Origin: an uncultured Pelagibacteraceae bacterium
GTDB lineage: Bacteria > Pseudomonadota > Alphaproteobacteria > Pelagibacterales > Pelagibacteraceae
DNA length: 64,000 nt
Assembly: GCA_902628635.1 (NCBI GenBank)
Contig: CACONQ010000003.1
Coordinates: 1 to 64,000, forward strand
Direction of reading: 5' to 3'
Of the stretch, positions 1 through 9,577 are shown piece after piece. The notes beneath the pieces were generated by a model. The model did no database searches. It had not been told where the DNA came from and saw only the letters and a program-made list of their open reading frames with translations. A program made the position numbers and the translations under genes. Position 1 is the stretch's first letter; every line of letters starts with the position of its first letter.

Positions 1-1641
1 TTAAGTTCGATAACGGTAGATACTACTCCTGCAAATTTTAAATCTGATATTTCAACAAATGTTGCCATGGTTTTATCTAAACCTAATAAAAAAACTCCAA
101 TCGAGATAGGGGAGATTATCAAAAAAAAAATCCTTGAGGATGCTGATGTTGCAGATGTTGAGATTGTAAAACCAGGTTTTTTGAATATTACATTAAAGCC
201 AACTCTATGGAACAAGTTATTAGAAACTATCATTAAAAAACCAAATGAATTCGGTCTTAAGAAAAACTCTGAAAAGAAAAATTTTATAATAGAGTTTGTT
301 TCAGCAAACCCAACTGGCCCTCTTCATGTAGGTCACTGTCGTGGAGCTATCTTAGGCGATGTTGTAAGTAATATATTAAAGTTCAATAAACATAAAGTTT
401 TTAAAGAATATTATGTAAACGACTACGGGAATCAAATTATAAATTTTACTAAATCAGTATTTCATAGATGTAGAGAAATAATTTTTAAAGAAAAATTTCC
501 AAATGATGTGGATTTATATCCTGGTGAATATATCATTCAGATATCGAAAAATATAATTAAAAATAATCCAAAAATTAAATTTGAAAATTTTGAAAGTATT
601 GCAAAACAGCTTACTTTGCTTTCAGTATCAGAGTCGCTCTTACTAATTAAAGACAATTTAAAAAGCCTTGGAATAGAGCATGATAATTTTCAGAGCGAAA
701 CTAAAATTGTTGAAAATAATGAGGTTCAAAAAGTTGTAAATAAACTCAAGGAAAAAAAATATATTTTTAGTGGAAAAATAAAAGCTCCCATGAACGAAAA
801 AAAAGAGGATTGGGTTGAAAGAGAACAGCTACTTTTTAAGTCAAGTGATTTTGGCGATGATAAAGATAGAGCACTACAAAAGTCAGATGGTAGCTGGACA
901 TATTTTGCAAGTGATGTTGCCTATCATAATAATAAACTTGAGAGGAAATTCGATGTTCTTATAAATATATTAGGTGCAGATCATGCAGGTTACATTAAAA
1001 GAATTACTTCTTCTGTAGAGGCTTTATCAGGTGAAAAAAACAAATTAGTTTGCAAAGTAAGTCAACTCGTAAAACTCATTAAAGAGGGAAAACCATTTAA
1101 AATGTCAAAAAGGAAAGGTGATTATATAACTGTAGACGATTTAATTAAGGAAGTAGGAAAGGATGCTACAAGATTTATAATGCTTAGCAGAACAAGTGAT
1201 GTAGAATTAGATTTTGACTTTGACAAGGTTAAAGAAAAGTCAAAAGATAATCCATTGTATTATGTTCAGTATAGTTACGCAAGAATCTCATCTGTTTTTA
1301 GACACATTAATAAAAATATTAATGATGAAATTAGTATAAAAAATTATGATTTTAACTATTCAAATGAAGAAATAAAAATTATTCAAAAATTATCTCAGTG
1401 GCCACTTGTAATAGAAATTGCTACCAATAAACTTGAACCTCATAGAATCCCAACTTATCTGTACGAACTAGCATCAGAGTTTCACTCGTATTGGAATTTA
1501 GGAAAAGATGATATTAACAAAAGATTTATTAACAATGAAAAAAAAATTAGTGAGGATAAAATTGTATTTTTAAAATCAATCTCAAATGTTATCAAGTCTG
1601 GAATGCAAATTGTAGGTGTGGAAACTCCAGAAAAAATGTAA
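1..1641 (+). CDS. argS: Arginine--tRNA ligase, 5' end outside window
   Basis: Class I aminoacyl-tRNA synthetase that charges tRNA-Arg in the cytoplasm. The frame is open to the left edge, so the N-terminus is missing; an internal ATG at 67 is not the start, because the 22 codons before it continue a normal ArgS N-terminal domain. The HIGH signature appears as HVGH near 324-335 and the KMSKR loop as KMSKR near 1099-1113, followed by a normal C-terminal helical anticodon-binding domain (DALR type). The stop overlaps the next ATG by one base (TAATG), so translation is probably coupled. In alphaproteobacteria argS commonly precedes a SPOR protein and nagZ, as the layout here suggests. Confidence 0.97.
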   Translation, partial: LSSITVDTTPANFKSDISTNVAMVLSKPNKKTPIEIGEIIKKKILEDADVADVEIVKPGFLNITLKPTLWNKLLETIIKKPNEFGLKKNSEKKNFIIEFVSANPTGPLHVGHCRGAILGDVVSNILKFNKHKVFKEYYVNDYGNQIINFTKSVFHRCREIIFKEKFPNDVDLYPGEYIIQISKNIIKNNPKIKFENFESIAKQLTLLSVSESLLLIKDNLKSLGIEHDNFQSETKIVENNEVQKVVNKLKEKKYIFSGKIKAPMNEKKEDWVEREQLLFKSSDFGDDKDRALQKSDGSWTYFASDVAYHNNKLERKFDVLINILGADHAGYIKRITSSVEALSGEKNKLVCKVSQLVKLIKEGKPFKMSKRKGDYITVDDLIKEVGKDATRFIMLSRTSDVELDFDFDKVKEKSKDNPLYYVQYSYARISSVFRHINKNINDEISIKNYDFNYSNEEIKIIQKLSQWPLVIEIATNKLEPHRIPTYLYELASEFHSYWNLGKDDINKRFINNEKKISEDKIVFLKSISNVIKSGMQIVGVETPEKM

Positions 1642-1898
1642 TGTTAAAAGAAATTAAAATTTTATTATACTTTTTTGTTATAGTTCTATTCTTTTTTTTA
1701 ACAATTAAATTTTATTTATCCGATGAATTTGAAAAAGATGTCTACAGATCTTATAATAATCATGAAACCATCGTAAATGAGTACTCTGAAAAATTAGAAT
1801 TAATTAAAAGCGATACGGATAATATTATTGAGTATAATAACAATACAAATAATTCCAAAAAGAAATACCAATTTTGGAAATTAATCGAAAATGATTAA
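1641..1898 (+). CDS. Small membrane-anchored protein between argS and nagZ
   Basis: An 85-residue protein with a basic N-terminus, one hydrophobic segment (residues about 7-27) and a polar, Asn/Glu/Lys-rich tail that should lie in the periplasm. I see no known domain. In many alphaproteobacteria this slot holds a longer single-pass protein with a C-terminal SPOR (peptidoglycan-binding) domain. This one stops before any SPOR domain, so it may be a shrunken remnant or an unrelated small protein. It overlaps argS by 1 base and nagZ by 8 bases, which supports it as a real translated gene. Function unknown. Confidence 0.7.
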   Translation: MLKEIKILLYFFVIVLFFFLTIKFYLSDEFEKDVYRSYNNHETIVNEYSEKLELIKSDTDNIIEYNNNTNNSKKKYQFWKLIEND

Positions 1899-2847
1899 AA
1901 GTCGTAGAAGTTTTATTATTGGGATTAAAGGAATAAAATTAAACAGAAAAGAAATTTCGTTTATTAAAAAATATAAGCCCTGGGGTGTAATTTTATTCAC
2001 AAGAAATATAAAAACCATTGAACAAACAAAAAGACTTACGAATAGTATTAGAAAAATTTATAAAGATAAAAATTTTCCAATATTAGTTGATCAAGAAGGG
2101 GGTCGTGTTGCTCGATTAAATAGCATAATTTTATCAACAGCATTCCCAGGCAATTTTTTTGGAAATATGTATAAAAAAGATCCAAAAAATTTAAATTATT
2201 ATTTAGATATTTATATTAATCAAATTTCTTATTTATTAAGGGAAATTGGTATAAATTTGAATACGAGTCCAGTTTTGGATTTAAAAGTTAAAAATACCAC
2301 AAAAATAATAGGAGACAGAGCATTCTCTAGCAATATAAAAATTGTTAATAAAATTGGTGACTTAGTAATAGAGAAATTTCATTATAATAAAATTGGCACT
2401 GTGATAAAGCATATACCCGGACATGGTTTAGCAAAGTCTGATAGTCATATACGAACTCCTTATATATATAAAAATTTGAATTATTTAAAAAGGAATGATT
2501 TCAAAGTATTTAAAAATAAAAAATCTATTTTTGCTATGACCGCACATATAATATTTAGTAAAATTGATCCTACATATACGGTTACACATTCTAAGAAATT
2601 AATTAATATTATAAGAAATGATATAAATTTCAAAAATTTGATAATTTCAGACGATATTTCTATGAAGTCTCTAAAATTTTCAACATTAATTAATACCCAA
2701 AAAGCATTTCAAGCAGGTTGTAATTTAGTTTTACATTGCAACGCCAGGATGTCTGAAATGAAAGTTGTAGCTGAAAATTCACCAAAATTAGATAATTTTT
2801 TGCTGAAAAAAACTTTAGAATTTTATAAGCTAGTAAACATTAAATGA
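1891..2847 (+). CDS. nagZ: Beta-N-acetylhexosaminidase, GH3 (NagZ)
   Basis: Cytoplasmic glycoside hydrolase of family 3 that removes N-acetylglucosamine from muropeptides during peptidoglycan recycling. At 318 residues it is the usual single-domain NagZ length. It has the family loop KHIPGHG followed by DSH, carrying the catalytic His-Asp dyad, and the nucleophile region SDDISM. There is no signal peptide, consistent with a cytoplasmic enzyme. It overlaps the upstream gene by 8 bases and the following scpA by 4 (ATGA), so it sits inside a run of translationally coupled genes. Confidence 0.92.
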   Translation: MIKSRRSFIIGIKGIKLNRKEISFIKKYKPWGVILFTRNIKTIEQTKRLTNSIRKIYKDKNFPILVDQEGGRVARLNSIILSTAFPGNFFGNMYKKDPKNLNYYLDIYINQISYLLREIGINLNTSPVLDLKVKNTTKIIGDRAFSSNIKIVNKIGDLVIEKFHYNKIGTVIKHIPGHGLAKSDSHIRTPYIYKNLNYLKRNDFKVFKNKKSIFAMTAHIIFSKIDPTYTVTHSKKLINIIRNDINFKNLIISDDISMKSLKFSTLINTQKAFQAGCNLVLHCNARMSEMKVVAENSPKLDNFLLKKTLEFYKLVNIK

Positions 2848-3581
2848 AAGAAGATGAAAAATTACAATTTAATGTAAATCTAAGTACTTTTAGTGGTCCA
2901 CTAGATACGCTTTTAGATTTAGCAAAATCACAAAAAGTTAATCTAGAAAATATTTCAATTACAAAGTTAGCTGATCAATTTCATGAATTTATAACTAAAT
3001 CCTTGGATCTTAATTTGGAATTAGCTTCGGAATATCTTTTGATGGCAACTTGGCTGGCCTATTTAAAATCTAAACTTTTGTTACCAGAAACAGATGAGGA
3101 AGAGTTTAAAGCATTAGAAGTTGCTGAAAAATTAAAATTACAATTAAAAAAACTTGAATTAATTCGTTTACTTTCAGATCAAATGCTAAAAAGAAAAAGA
3201 CTAGGTAAAGATATATTCATGAGAGGTGTAAAAGGGCAAATTAAATCAATATATAGTTCAGAATACAATGTTTCTCTTTTTGAGCTTTTAAAGACCTATG
3301 CAAACATAATAATGACTAAAGATTTTCAAAGAATTAATATTCCAAGATTACCAGTCTTTACAACAGAGGATGGGATTAATGAAATCAAAAAATATTTTGG
3401 TAAACTTAAAAATTGGAAAAATCTTGAGGATTTAATTCCTAAAAATTTTAATAAAAAAAATAATTTGAGAAGAACAGGACAAGCAGGTATTTTTGCTGGA
3501 TCTTTGGAATTAGCAAAAGAGGGAAATATATCATTAAAACAAGAAAAATTATTTGATAAAATTTTGATTAAAGAAAACTAA
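2844..3581 (+). CDS. scpA: Segregation and condensation protein A (ScpA)
   Basis: Kleisin-family subunit that bridges SMC heads and binds ScpB in chromosome condensation and segregation. The 245-residue protein opens with the typical kleisin N-terminal pattern (FSGPLDTLLDLAKSQK) and the helix containing LLMATWLAYLKSKLLLP, and ends in a winged-helix-like region. It starts on a 4-base overlap with nagZ and its stop is directly followed by the scpB ATG. The scpA-scpB pair next to nagZ is a standard alphaproteobacterial arrangement. Confidence 0.93.
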   Translation: MKEDEKLQFNVNLSTFSGPLDTLLDLAKSQKVNLENISITKLADQFHEFITKSLDLNLELASEYLLMATWLAYLKSKLLLPETDEEEFKALEVAEKLKLQLKKLELIRLLSDQMLKRKRLGKDIFMRGVKGQIKSIYSSEYNVSLFELLKTYANIIMTKDFQRINIPRLPVFTTEDGINEIKKYFGKLKNWKNLEDLIPKNFNKKNNLRRTGQAGIFAGSLELAKEGNISLKQEKLFDKILIKEN

Positions 3582-4274
3582 ATGAAAAAAAATAAAGAAG
3601 ATAATATAGTTAAATTCCCTTCAAATTTAAGCAGTGGTGAACGTGAAGTTGAAGCAATCTTGTTTGCAGCTGCTGAACCCTTAGAAATAGAGTCTATTGA
3701 AGTCAAAGTCTCAAAAAATATTAATGTAAAAAAAATCCTTGAAAAATTACAAAAATTTTATTCTGTTAGAGGTATTAATTTAGTCTGCATTTCAAACAAA
3801 TGGTCTTTTAGAACAGCACAAAATTTATCTAAACTAATGTCACAACAAAAAACTGTCGAAAAAAAATTGTCTAAAGCTGCTATAGAGACCTTAGCAATCA
3901 TAGTTTATCACCAGCCAGTGACAAGAGCTGAAATTGAGGAAATCAGAGGTGTTGCTTTTGGAACTAATACATTAGACATATTAATGGAATTGAATTGGGT
4001 AAAACCACAAGGTAGAAAAGATGTACCTGGGAAACCTATCCAATATGGGACCACAGACGATTTTTTAAGTCATTTTAACCTTCAAAAACTCACAGATTTA
4101 CCTACAGTAGACGAATTAGGTTCTGCAGGCTTAATTGACTCAAGCGCAATAGATGCATCTGTTTTTGGAACAGGAAAATTTTATCAAGAAAAACAAGAGG
4201 AAAAAAAAGAGAATATTTATTCCAATATCGATGAAATGTTGTCTAGTACTTTAAAAGATAAAGAAAGTGAATAA
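3582..4274 (+). CDS. scpB: Segregation and condensation protein B (ScpB)
   Basis: Winged-helix partner of ScpA in the SMC condensin complex. The 230-residue sequence has the two winged-helix units expected. The conserved middle segment reads ALAIIVYHQPVTRAEIE-like with IRGV after it, and then the KDVPGKPIQYGTT strand. The gene starts immediately after the scpA stop with no gap. The acidic and lysine-rich C-terminal tail beyond the second winged helix is poorly conserved in the family. Confident from both sequence and neighbours. Confidence 0.93.
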   Translation: MKKNKEDNIVKFPSNLSSGEREVEAILFAAAEPLEIESIEVKVSKNINVKKILEKLQKFYSVRGINLVCISNKWSFRTAQNLSKLMSQQKTVEKKLSKAAIETLAIIVYHQPVTRAEIEEIRGVAFGTNTLDILMELNWVKPQGRKDVPGKPIQYGTTDDFLSHFNLQKLTDLPTVDELGSAGLIDSSAIDASVFGTGKFYQEKQEEKKENIYSNIDEMLSSTLKDKESE

Positions 4275-4317
4275 AAAGGTACTTTTAAAAATTTAATAAA
4301 AGATATATAAATAAATC

Positions 4318-4515
4318 ATGAGTATAGGTTTTTGGCAAATAGCAATCGTAGTAATATTAGTTGTTCTTCTATTTGGAAGAGGAAAAATATCCAGCCTAAT
4401 GGGTGATGTCGCAAAGGGTATAAAGAGTTTTAAAAAAGGAATGGCTAATGATGGTGAAGATAGTGCACCAAAAAACATATCCGAAAATAATCAAGACACA
4501 GATAAAAAAGAGTAG
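4318..4515 (+). CDS. tatA: Sec-independent protein translocase subunit TatA
   Basis: Small pore-forming or membrane-weakening subunit of the twin-arginine translocase. The 65-residue protein has one transmembrane helix (about residues 5-21), the FGRGK hinge and an amphipathic helix, followed by a short charged tail. The hinge motif and short length separate it from TatB. It is first of three consecutive tat genes (A, B, C), spaced 5 bases from tatB. A Tat-type lipoprotein signal is visible on the M48 protease at 19343-20170, a possible client in this same window. Confidence 0.93.
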   Translation: MSIGFWQIAIVVILVVLLFGRGKISSLMGDVAKGIKSFKKGMANDGEDSAPKNISENNQDTDKKE

Positions 4516-4520
4516 ATCAA

Positions 4521-4754
4521 ATGCCACAAATTGGCTGGTTTGAAATATTAATTATAGTTTCAATTGCTATCATTGTAGTTGGTCCAAAAGATTTTCCTAT
4601 AATGTTAAAAAAAATTGGATCATGGATAGGTTCAGCTAAAAGATATGTTGCTAATGTTCAAAATGAAGTTTCAACACTGGGTGAAAATGAAATTATAAAC
4701 GACGAAAATAAAAGTGATAACAACAAAGAAAAAGATTTAAATGACACCAAGTGA
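4521..4754 (+). CDS. tatB: Sec-independent protein translocase subunit TatB
   Basis: TatB forms the Tat substrate receptor with TatC. It has 77 residues, one N-terminal transmembrane helix, the VVGPKDFP hinge typical of TatB (with Pro after Gly), then an amphipathic helix and an acidic/lysine tail. It is much shorter than enterobacterial TatB (about 170 residues), a size reduction that fits a streamlined genome. The end overlaps the tatC start by 14 bases. Confidence 0.9.
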   Translation: MPQIGWFEILIIVSIAIIVVGPKDFPIMLKKIGSWIGSAKRYVANVQNEVSTLGENEIINDENKSDNNKEKDLNDTK

Positions 4755-5511
4755 AGAAAAAATGGGATTTTTTAGCCATTTAGCAGAATTAAGAAAAAGA
4801 TTAATTAATTGTTTAATATTTTTATTTATTTTTTTTATTATTTGTTATTTTTTTTCTGAGTATATTTATGGTTTTCTAGTAGAGCCTTATTCATCAGCTG
4901 TTCAAGATGATGGAGTTCAAAGAAGATTAATTTTTACAGCTTTACAAGAAACGTTCTTAACTTATTTAAAAGTATCTTTTTTTACTTCTTTTTTTATAAC
5001 ATTTCCTTTTATATTAATTCAGATTTGGTTATTTATCGCTCCTGCATTGTATAAGAATGAAAAGGCTGCAATTATGCCTTACTTAATCGTGACACCAATT
5101 TTATTCCTTCTTGGTGGAATGTTGGTTTATTATTTAATAATGCCTCTCGCAATTAAATTTTTCATTTCCTTTGAAAGTAGTGGCACAATTACAAATCTAC
5201 CAATTCAATTAGAAGCAAAAGTAAATGAGTATTTGTCCTTAATTATGAAATTAATATTTGCTTTTGGCTTAAGTTTCCAATTACCGGTTGTCTTAAGTCT
5301 ACTTGCTAGAATTGGTTTAATTGATTCGTTATTTTTGAAACAAAGACGAAAGTATGTTGTAGTAATGATTTTTGCAGCTGCAGCAATATTAACTCCACCA
5401 GATCCAATAACACAAATAGGTTTAGCTATACCTCTTTTAATTTTGTATGAATTATCTATTTTTTCTGTAAGTATGATAGAGAAAAAAATTAAAGAAAAAG
5501 AGCATGCATAA
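4741..5511 (+). CDS. tatC: Sec-independent protein translocase TatC
   Basis: Polytopic membrane protein that recognises twin-arginine signal peptides. The 256 residues contain six predicted transmembrane segments and the conserved N-terminal FFSHLAELRKRL motif, which contributes to signal peptide binding. The ILTPPDP-like motif before the last helices is also present. The start lies inside the tatB end and the stop overlaps serS by 8 bases, so the tat genes and serS are likely one operon. Confidence 0.96.
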   Translation: MTPSEEKMGFFSHLAELRKRLINCLIFLFIFFIICYFFSEYIYGFLVEPYSSAVQDDGVQRRLIFTALQETFLTYLKVSFFTSFFITFPFILIQIWLFIAPALYKNEKAAIMPYLIVTPILFLLGGMLVYYLIMPLAIKFFISFESSGTITNLPIQLEAKVNEYLSLIMKLIFAFGLSFQLPVVLSLLARIGLIDSLFLKQRRKYVVVMIFAAAAILTPPDPITQIGLAIPLLILYELSIFSVSMIEKKIKEKEHA

Positions 5512-6763
5512 CATTAAAGATATTAGAGATAATCTCGATAATTTTAAAAAGTTAATATCTAAGAGAAATGTTAAAGTAGAGACAAATAATATCAGTGAAT
5601 TAGATAAACAAAATAGGACTTTAATTCAAAATAAAGAATTACTAGAAAAAGAAAAAAAAGATATTTCTAAAAAAAAAGATCAAAATTTATTTGAAAAGTC
5701 TAAAGAAATATCAAAAAAAATAGAAAAAATTAGCTCTGACCAATCTCAAGTTAAATTTAAATTAGATGAAATTTTATCTTCGATACCAAATATACCTTTA
5801 GATGATGTGCCTGAGGGAAAAGATGAAAATTCAAATCTAGAAATTGAAAAGTCAGGAGAAATTAAGAATTTTGATTTTAAACCAAAGTCACATATTGATC
5901 TTGGAGATAATCTAAAAATGCTTGATTTTGATCTAGCATCCAAAACTTCTGGTTCTAGATTTGTTTTTGTTACAAAAAAGCTAGCCATGTTAGAGAGGGC
6001 TTTATCAAACTTTATGATAGATACACATGTAAACAAAAACAATTACTTGGAGATATCGCCACCCTTGATTGCTAATGAAAATACTATGTATGGCACTGGT
6101 CAATTGCCAAAATTTGAAAATGACCAGTTTGAACTAGTGTTAGAAGATAAAAATGATCGTAAATTTCTTATACCTACAGCAGAAGTTATTTTAACAAATA
6201 TGGTTAAGGATCAAATTTTAGATATAAAAGATTTACCGCTTCGATTTGTTGCTTCAACCCCATGCTTTCGTAAAGAAGCGGGAAGCTATGGTAAAGATAC
6301 AAAAGGAATGATTAGACAACACCAATTTTACAAAGTTGAGTTAGTAAGTATTGTAGAGCCTATCCATTGTATAGAAGAGCTAGAAAGAATGACTAATTGT
6401 GCGACAGATATTTTAGATCAATTAAAATTGCCTTACAGAAAAGTTTTATTATGCACTGGTGACATGGGTTTTAGTGCAGAAAAAACTTATGATATTGAAG
6501 TATGGATACCGTCTGAAAAAAAATATCGAGAAATCTCAAGCTGTTCTTCATGTGGTTCATTTCAAGCTAGAAGAATGAAAGCAAGATATAAAAATTCAAA
6601 AAAAGAAACAAATTTTGTTGGCACTCTAAATGGAAGCGGACTAGCAGTTGGAAGAACGTTAATAGCTTTAATAGAAAATTACCAGCAAGCAGATGGATCA
6701 ATCATAATACCGGAAGTTCTTAAGCCATATATGAATAATTTAGAAAAGATTGATAACAATTAG
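5504..6763 (+). CDS. serS: Serine--tRNA ligase
   Basis: Class II aminoacyl-tRNA synthetase that charges tRNA-Ser and tRNA-Sec. The protein has 419 residues with an N-terminal long antiparallel coiled coil (about residues 30-100, Lys/Glu rich) that contacts the tRNA long arm. Motif 2 is visible as FRKEAGSYGKDTKG and motif 3 as GSGLAVGRTL. It overlaps tatC by 8 bases. Many alphaproteobacteria carry surE and pcm between serS and yajC; here the next gene is yajC, so those are absent from this position. Confidence 0.97.
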   Translation: MHNIKDIRDNLDNFKKLISKRNVKVETNNISELDKQNRTLIQNKELLEKEKKDISKKKDQNLFEKSKEISKKIEKISSDQSQVKFKLDEILSSIPNIPLDDVPEGKDENSNLEIEKSGEIKNFDFKPKSHIDLGDNLKMLDFDLASKTSGSRFVFVTKKLAMLERALSNFMIDTHVNKNNYLEISPPLIANENTMYGTGQLPKFENDQFELVLEDKNDRKFLIPTAEVILTNMVKDQILDIKDLPLRFVASTPCFRKEAGSYGKDTKGMIRQHQFYKVELVSIVEPIHCIEELERMTNCATDILDQLKLPYRKVLLCTGDMGFSAEKTYDIEVWIPSEKKYREISSCSSCGSFQARRMKARYKNSKKETNFVGTLNGSGLAVGRTLIALIENYQQADGSIIIPEVLKPYMNNLEKIDNN

Positions 6764-6815
6764 AGTTGTTTTAGTAAATCTTTTGGTATAAAAAATTAGT
6801 AACTTAGGAGTAATA

Positions 6816-7106
6816 ATGTCAAATTCTGGAATAGGTCAATTTATACCACTAATACTAATATTTGTTATTTTTTATTTTTTCTTAATAAGACCACAACAAA
6901 AAAAAGTAAAAGAACATAAAATTATGGTTGAAAATTTAAAAAGAGGAGACAAAGTTATTACCGTCGGTGGGATCGTAGGAACAATTGATAGAATTATTGA
7001 TGCTGAAAAAGTTGAAGTGGAGATCGCTGATAACGTTAAAGTTGAGATAATTAAATCTACTGGAATTCAAAGCTTAGTCACTGCCAATCAAGAAACAAAA
7101 AAATAA
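6816..7106 (+). CDS. yajC: Preprotein translocase subunit YajC
   Basis: Small Sec accessory protein that associates with SecDF. The 96 residues have one N-terminal transmembrane helix ending in RPQQKK, the family hallmark, then the compact cytoplasmic domain with GDKVITVGGIVG. A clear Shine-Dalgarno sequence AGGAG (6806-6810) sits five bases before the ATG, stronger than most starts in this window. A TATAAA box lies upstream at about 6787, so yajC-secD-secF may have their own promoter in the 52-base gap after serS. Confidence 0.95.
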   Translation: MSNSGIGQFIPLILIFVIFYFFLIRPQQKKVKEHKIMVENLKRGDKVITVGGIVGTIDRIIDAEKVEVEIADNVKVEIIKSTGIQSLVTANQETKK

Positions 7107-7123
7107 TAGTAAATTTTTAAAAA

Positions 7124-8683
7124 GTGCTTTATTTTTCAAAATTAAGAATTTTTACTATACTAATAGCTTCATTATTTTTTCTTTTTTTCACTTTATCAAA
7201 CTTTACTAAATTAGACGATAGTTTCTTTAACAAAAAAATAAATTTGGGTCTTGATCTTCAAGGAGGTTCTTATCTCTTATTAGAAATAGATAATAAACCA
7301 GTTATTACAAAAGAGCTTCAAAATAAAATAACTTTTTTAAAAACATATTTTAAAGATAAAAATATAAATATTTTTAATCTTAAAATTTATAATCAAAATT
7401 CTATAAGATTTGAAACCGATGAAACAAATGTTGAATTAATTAAGGATATTTTCGTTGATAAAGAAGAGTCAGTAAATCCTTTTTATGAAAAATATAAATC
7501 ACATCAATTTGATTTAGAAAATCAAAATAATATTTTTACAATAACATTATCAAAATATGGAATTATAGAACTCAAAAACTCTTCTTTAGATCAAGCTATT
7601 GAAATAGTCAGAAGAAGAATTGATGAAGTTGGTACAAATGAACCAAATATTTTAAAAAGAGGCAATGATAGAATTCTCGTTGAGTTGCCTGGACTTGATG
7701 ATCCAATGCGTATTAAAAATCTTCTTGGTAAAACAGCAAACTTAACCTTTAGGTTTGTTTCAAAATCTACTGAGGCAGAATTTGGTACAGATTTAATGGA
7801 ATTTGAAGATGGATCTGAGTCTCCGGTATATATAAATAAAAGAATTATTTTAAGTGGTGAAAATTTGCTTGATGCCCAACCAAGAGTCGACTCTCAGACT
7901 AATGAAACTGTTGTGACATTTAGTTTAGATAGGGTGGGTGCAAAAAGATTTGGTAAAGCTACAATTTCAGGTGTTGGGAAAAGATTTGCTATAATTTTAG
8001 ATGATAAAATAATAAGTGCTCCAGTAATCCAAGAGGCTATTGTTGATGGCTCTGGACAAATAACTGGCGGTTTTACTTTTCAATCAGCAACTGACCTTGC
8101 CTTACTACTAAGATCTGGTGCATTGCCAGCTCCTATGAATATTATTGAGGAGAGAACTGTTGGACCTGGTCTAGGAAAGGACTCTATCAAGGCTGGGGTT
8201 TTAGCTTTAATTATAGGTTTCTCATTAGTAATAGCTTTTATGATATTTAAATATAAGATTTTTGGATTGATTGCTAATACTGCACTAATTTTCAATTTAT
8301 TTTTTTTGGTCGGTATACTCACATTATTTGAGGCTACTTTAACTCTTCCTGGTATTGCGGGTATTATTTTAACAGTGGGTATGGCTGTTGATGCTAATGT
8401 CTTAATTTTTGAAAGGATAAAAGAGGAAAAAGCACATGAAAAAAATCAACTTATAGCATTTGACTCAGGCTATACAAAATCTAGAACAGCTATTTTAGAT
8501 GCTAACATAACTACTTTTATTGCTGCAATTATACTTTTTTTTCTTGGCTCAGGACCAATAAAAGGTTTTTCTATAACCTTGGGAGTTGGAATACTGACAA
8601 CTTTATTTTCTGTTTATTTTATAGCAAGATTACTAACATCACTTTACATAGTTCGAAATAAAGATAGGGAAATTAAAATATAA
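7124..8683 (+). CDS. secD: Protein translocase subunit SecD
   Basis: RND-family membrane protein that uses the proton gradient to assist late protein export. At 519 residues it has an N-terminal transmembrane helix, the D1 motif LGLDLQGGSYLLLEID, a large periplasmic P1 domain, then five more helices containing the GMAVDANVLIFERIKEE motif. The start is GTG at 7124, 17 bases after yajC; the first residues (MLYFSKLRIFTI) lead straight into the first helix. Followed by secF after 3 bases. Confidence 0.96.
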   Translation: MLYFSKLRIFTILIASLFFLFFTLSNFTKLDDSFFNKKINLGLDLQGGSYLLLEIDNKPVITKELQNKITFLKTYFKDKNINIFNLKIYNQNSIRFETDETNVELIKDIFVDKEESVNPFYEKYKSHQFDLENQNNIFTITLSKYGIIELKNSSLDQAIEIVRRRIDEVGTNEPNILKRGNDRILVELPGLDDPMRIKNLLGKTANLTFRFVSKSTEAEFGTDLMEFEDGSESPVYINKRIILSGENLLDAQPRVDSQTNETVVTFSLDRVGAKRFGKATISGVGKRFAIILDDKIISAPVIQEAIVDGSGQITGGFTFQSATDLALLLRSGALPAPMNIIEERTVGPGLGKDSIKAGVLALIIGFSLVIAFMIFKYKIFGLIANTALIFNLFFLVGILTLFEATLTLPGIAGIILTVGMAVDANVLIFERIKEEKAHEKNQLIAFDSGYTKSRTAILDANITTFIAAIILFFLGSGPIKGFSITLGVGILTTLFSVYFIARLLTSLYIVRNKDREIKI

Positions 8684-8686
8684 TTT

Positions 8687-9577
8687 ATGAAAAATATTCA
8701 ATTTAATAGATATTATAAATTATTTACACTTATCTCTAGTGGAATGTCTATTATTTCGATTTTATTACTTATATTTAAAGGACTAAATTTTGGTATAGAT
8801 TTTAAAGGAGGAACTTTGATTGAACTCAGGGCCATTGATAAACAAATTAATATTTCGAGTTTAAGAAGTTCTTTTTCAAAAATGAATTTAGGAGATGTAG
8901 CAATTAAAAATTTTGGCGAGGATTATGATTTCCTAATTAAATTTGAAAAAAAAGGTCCAGAGAAAGATTTGATTCAAAATATAAAAAAGAATTTAAATGC
9001 ATCAATTGGATCAGGATACGAAATTAGGCGAGTAGAAAATGTAGGTCCAAAAGTGAGTGCAGAATTATTAAAAGGAGGGTTAATAGCAATAGCTGTATCA
9101 CTTGGAGCCATGCTTTTTTATATTTGGATACGTTTTGAATGGCAATTTAGTATTGGAGCAATCCTGGCTCTTTTCCATGACGTTCTTATAACTATGGGAA
9201 TATTTTCATTAATAGGTTTAGAAGTAAATCTTTCAATTGTTGCAGCAATTTTAACTATCGTTGGATACTCAATGAACGATACGGTTGTAATTTTTGATAG
9301 AGTTAGAGAAAATTTAAAAAAACATATTGATCTAAAAATTTTTGAGTTAACAAATCTTTCTATTAATGAAACCTTATCTAGAACTATTATTACATCGGTA
9401 ACAACACTTTTAGCACTATTATCAATATTTTTATTTGGTGGTGAGATTTTAAAAGGTTTTTCTTTTGCAATGATACTTGGTGTTATCCTGGGTACCTATT
9501 CGTCAATTTTTATAGCTAATCCAATTTTAGTAAATTTAAAAGTTAATTATAAAACTATTGTTAAAGAAGAGGATTAA
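8687..9577 (+). CDS. secF: Protein translocase subunit SecF
   Basis: Partner of SecD in the SecDF-YajC complex. The 296-residue protein has the first transmembrane helix, the GIDFKGGTLIEL motif and the D4-type VGYSMNDTVVIFDRVREN segment expected of SecF. It follows secD with a 3-base gap. The final 4 bases overlap the end of the convergent gene on the minus strand. Confidence 0.96.
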   Translation: MKNIQFNRYYKLFTLISSGMSIISILLLIFKGLNFGIDFKGGTLIELRAIDKQINISSLRSSFSKMNLGDVAIKNFGEDYDFLIKFEKKGPEKDLIQNIKKNLNASIGSGYEIRRVENVGPKVSAELLKGGLIAIAVSLGAMLFYIWIRFEWQFSIGAILALFHDVLITMGIFSLIGLEVNLSIVAAILTIVGYSMNDTVVIFDRVRENLKKHIDLKIFELTNLSINETLSRTIITSVTTLLALLSIFLFGGEILKGFSFAMILGVILGTYSSIFIANPILVNLKVNYKTIVKEED

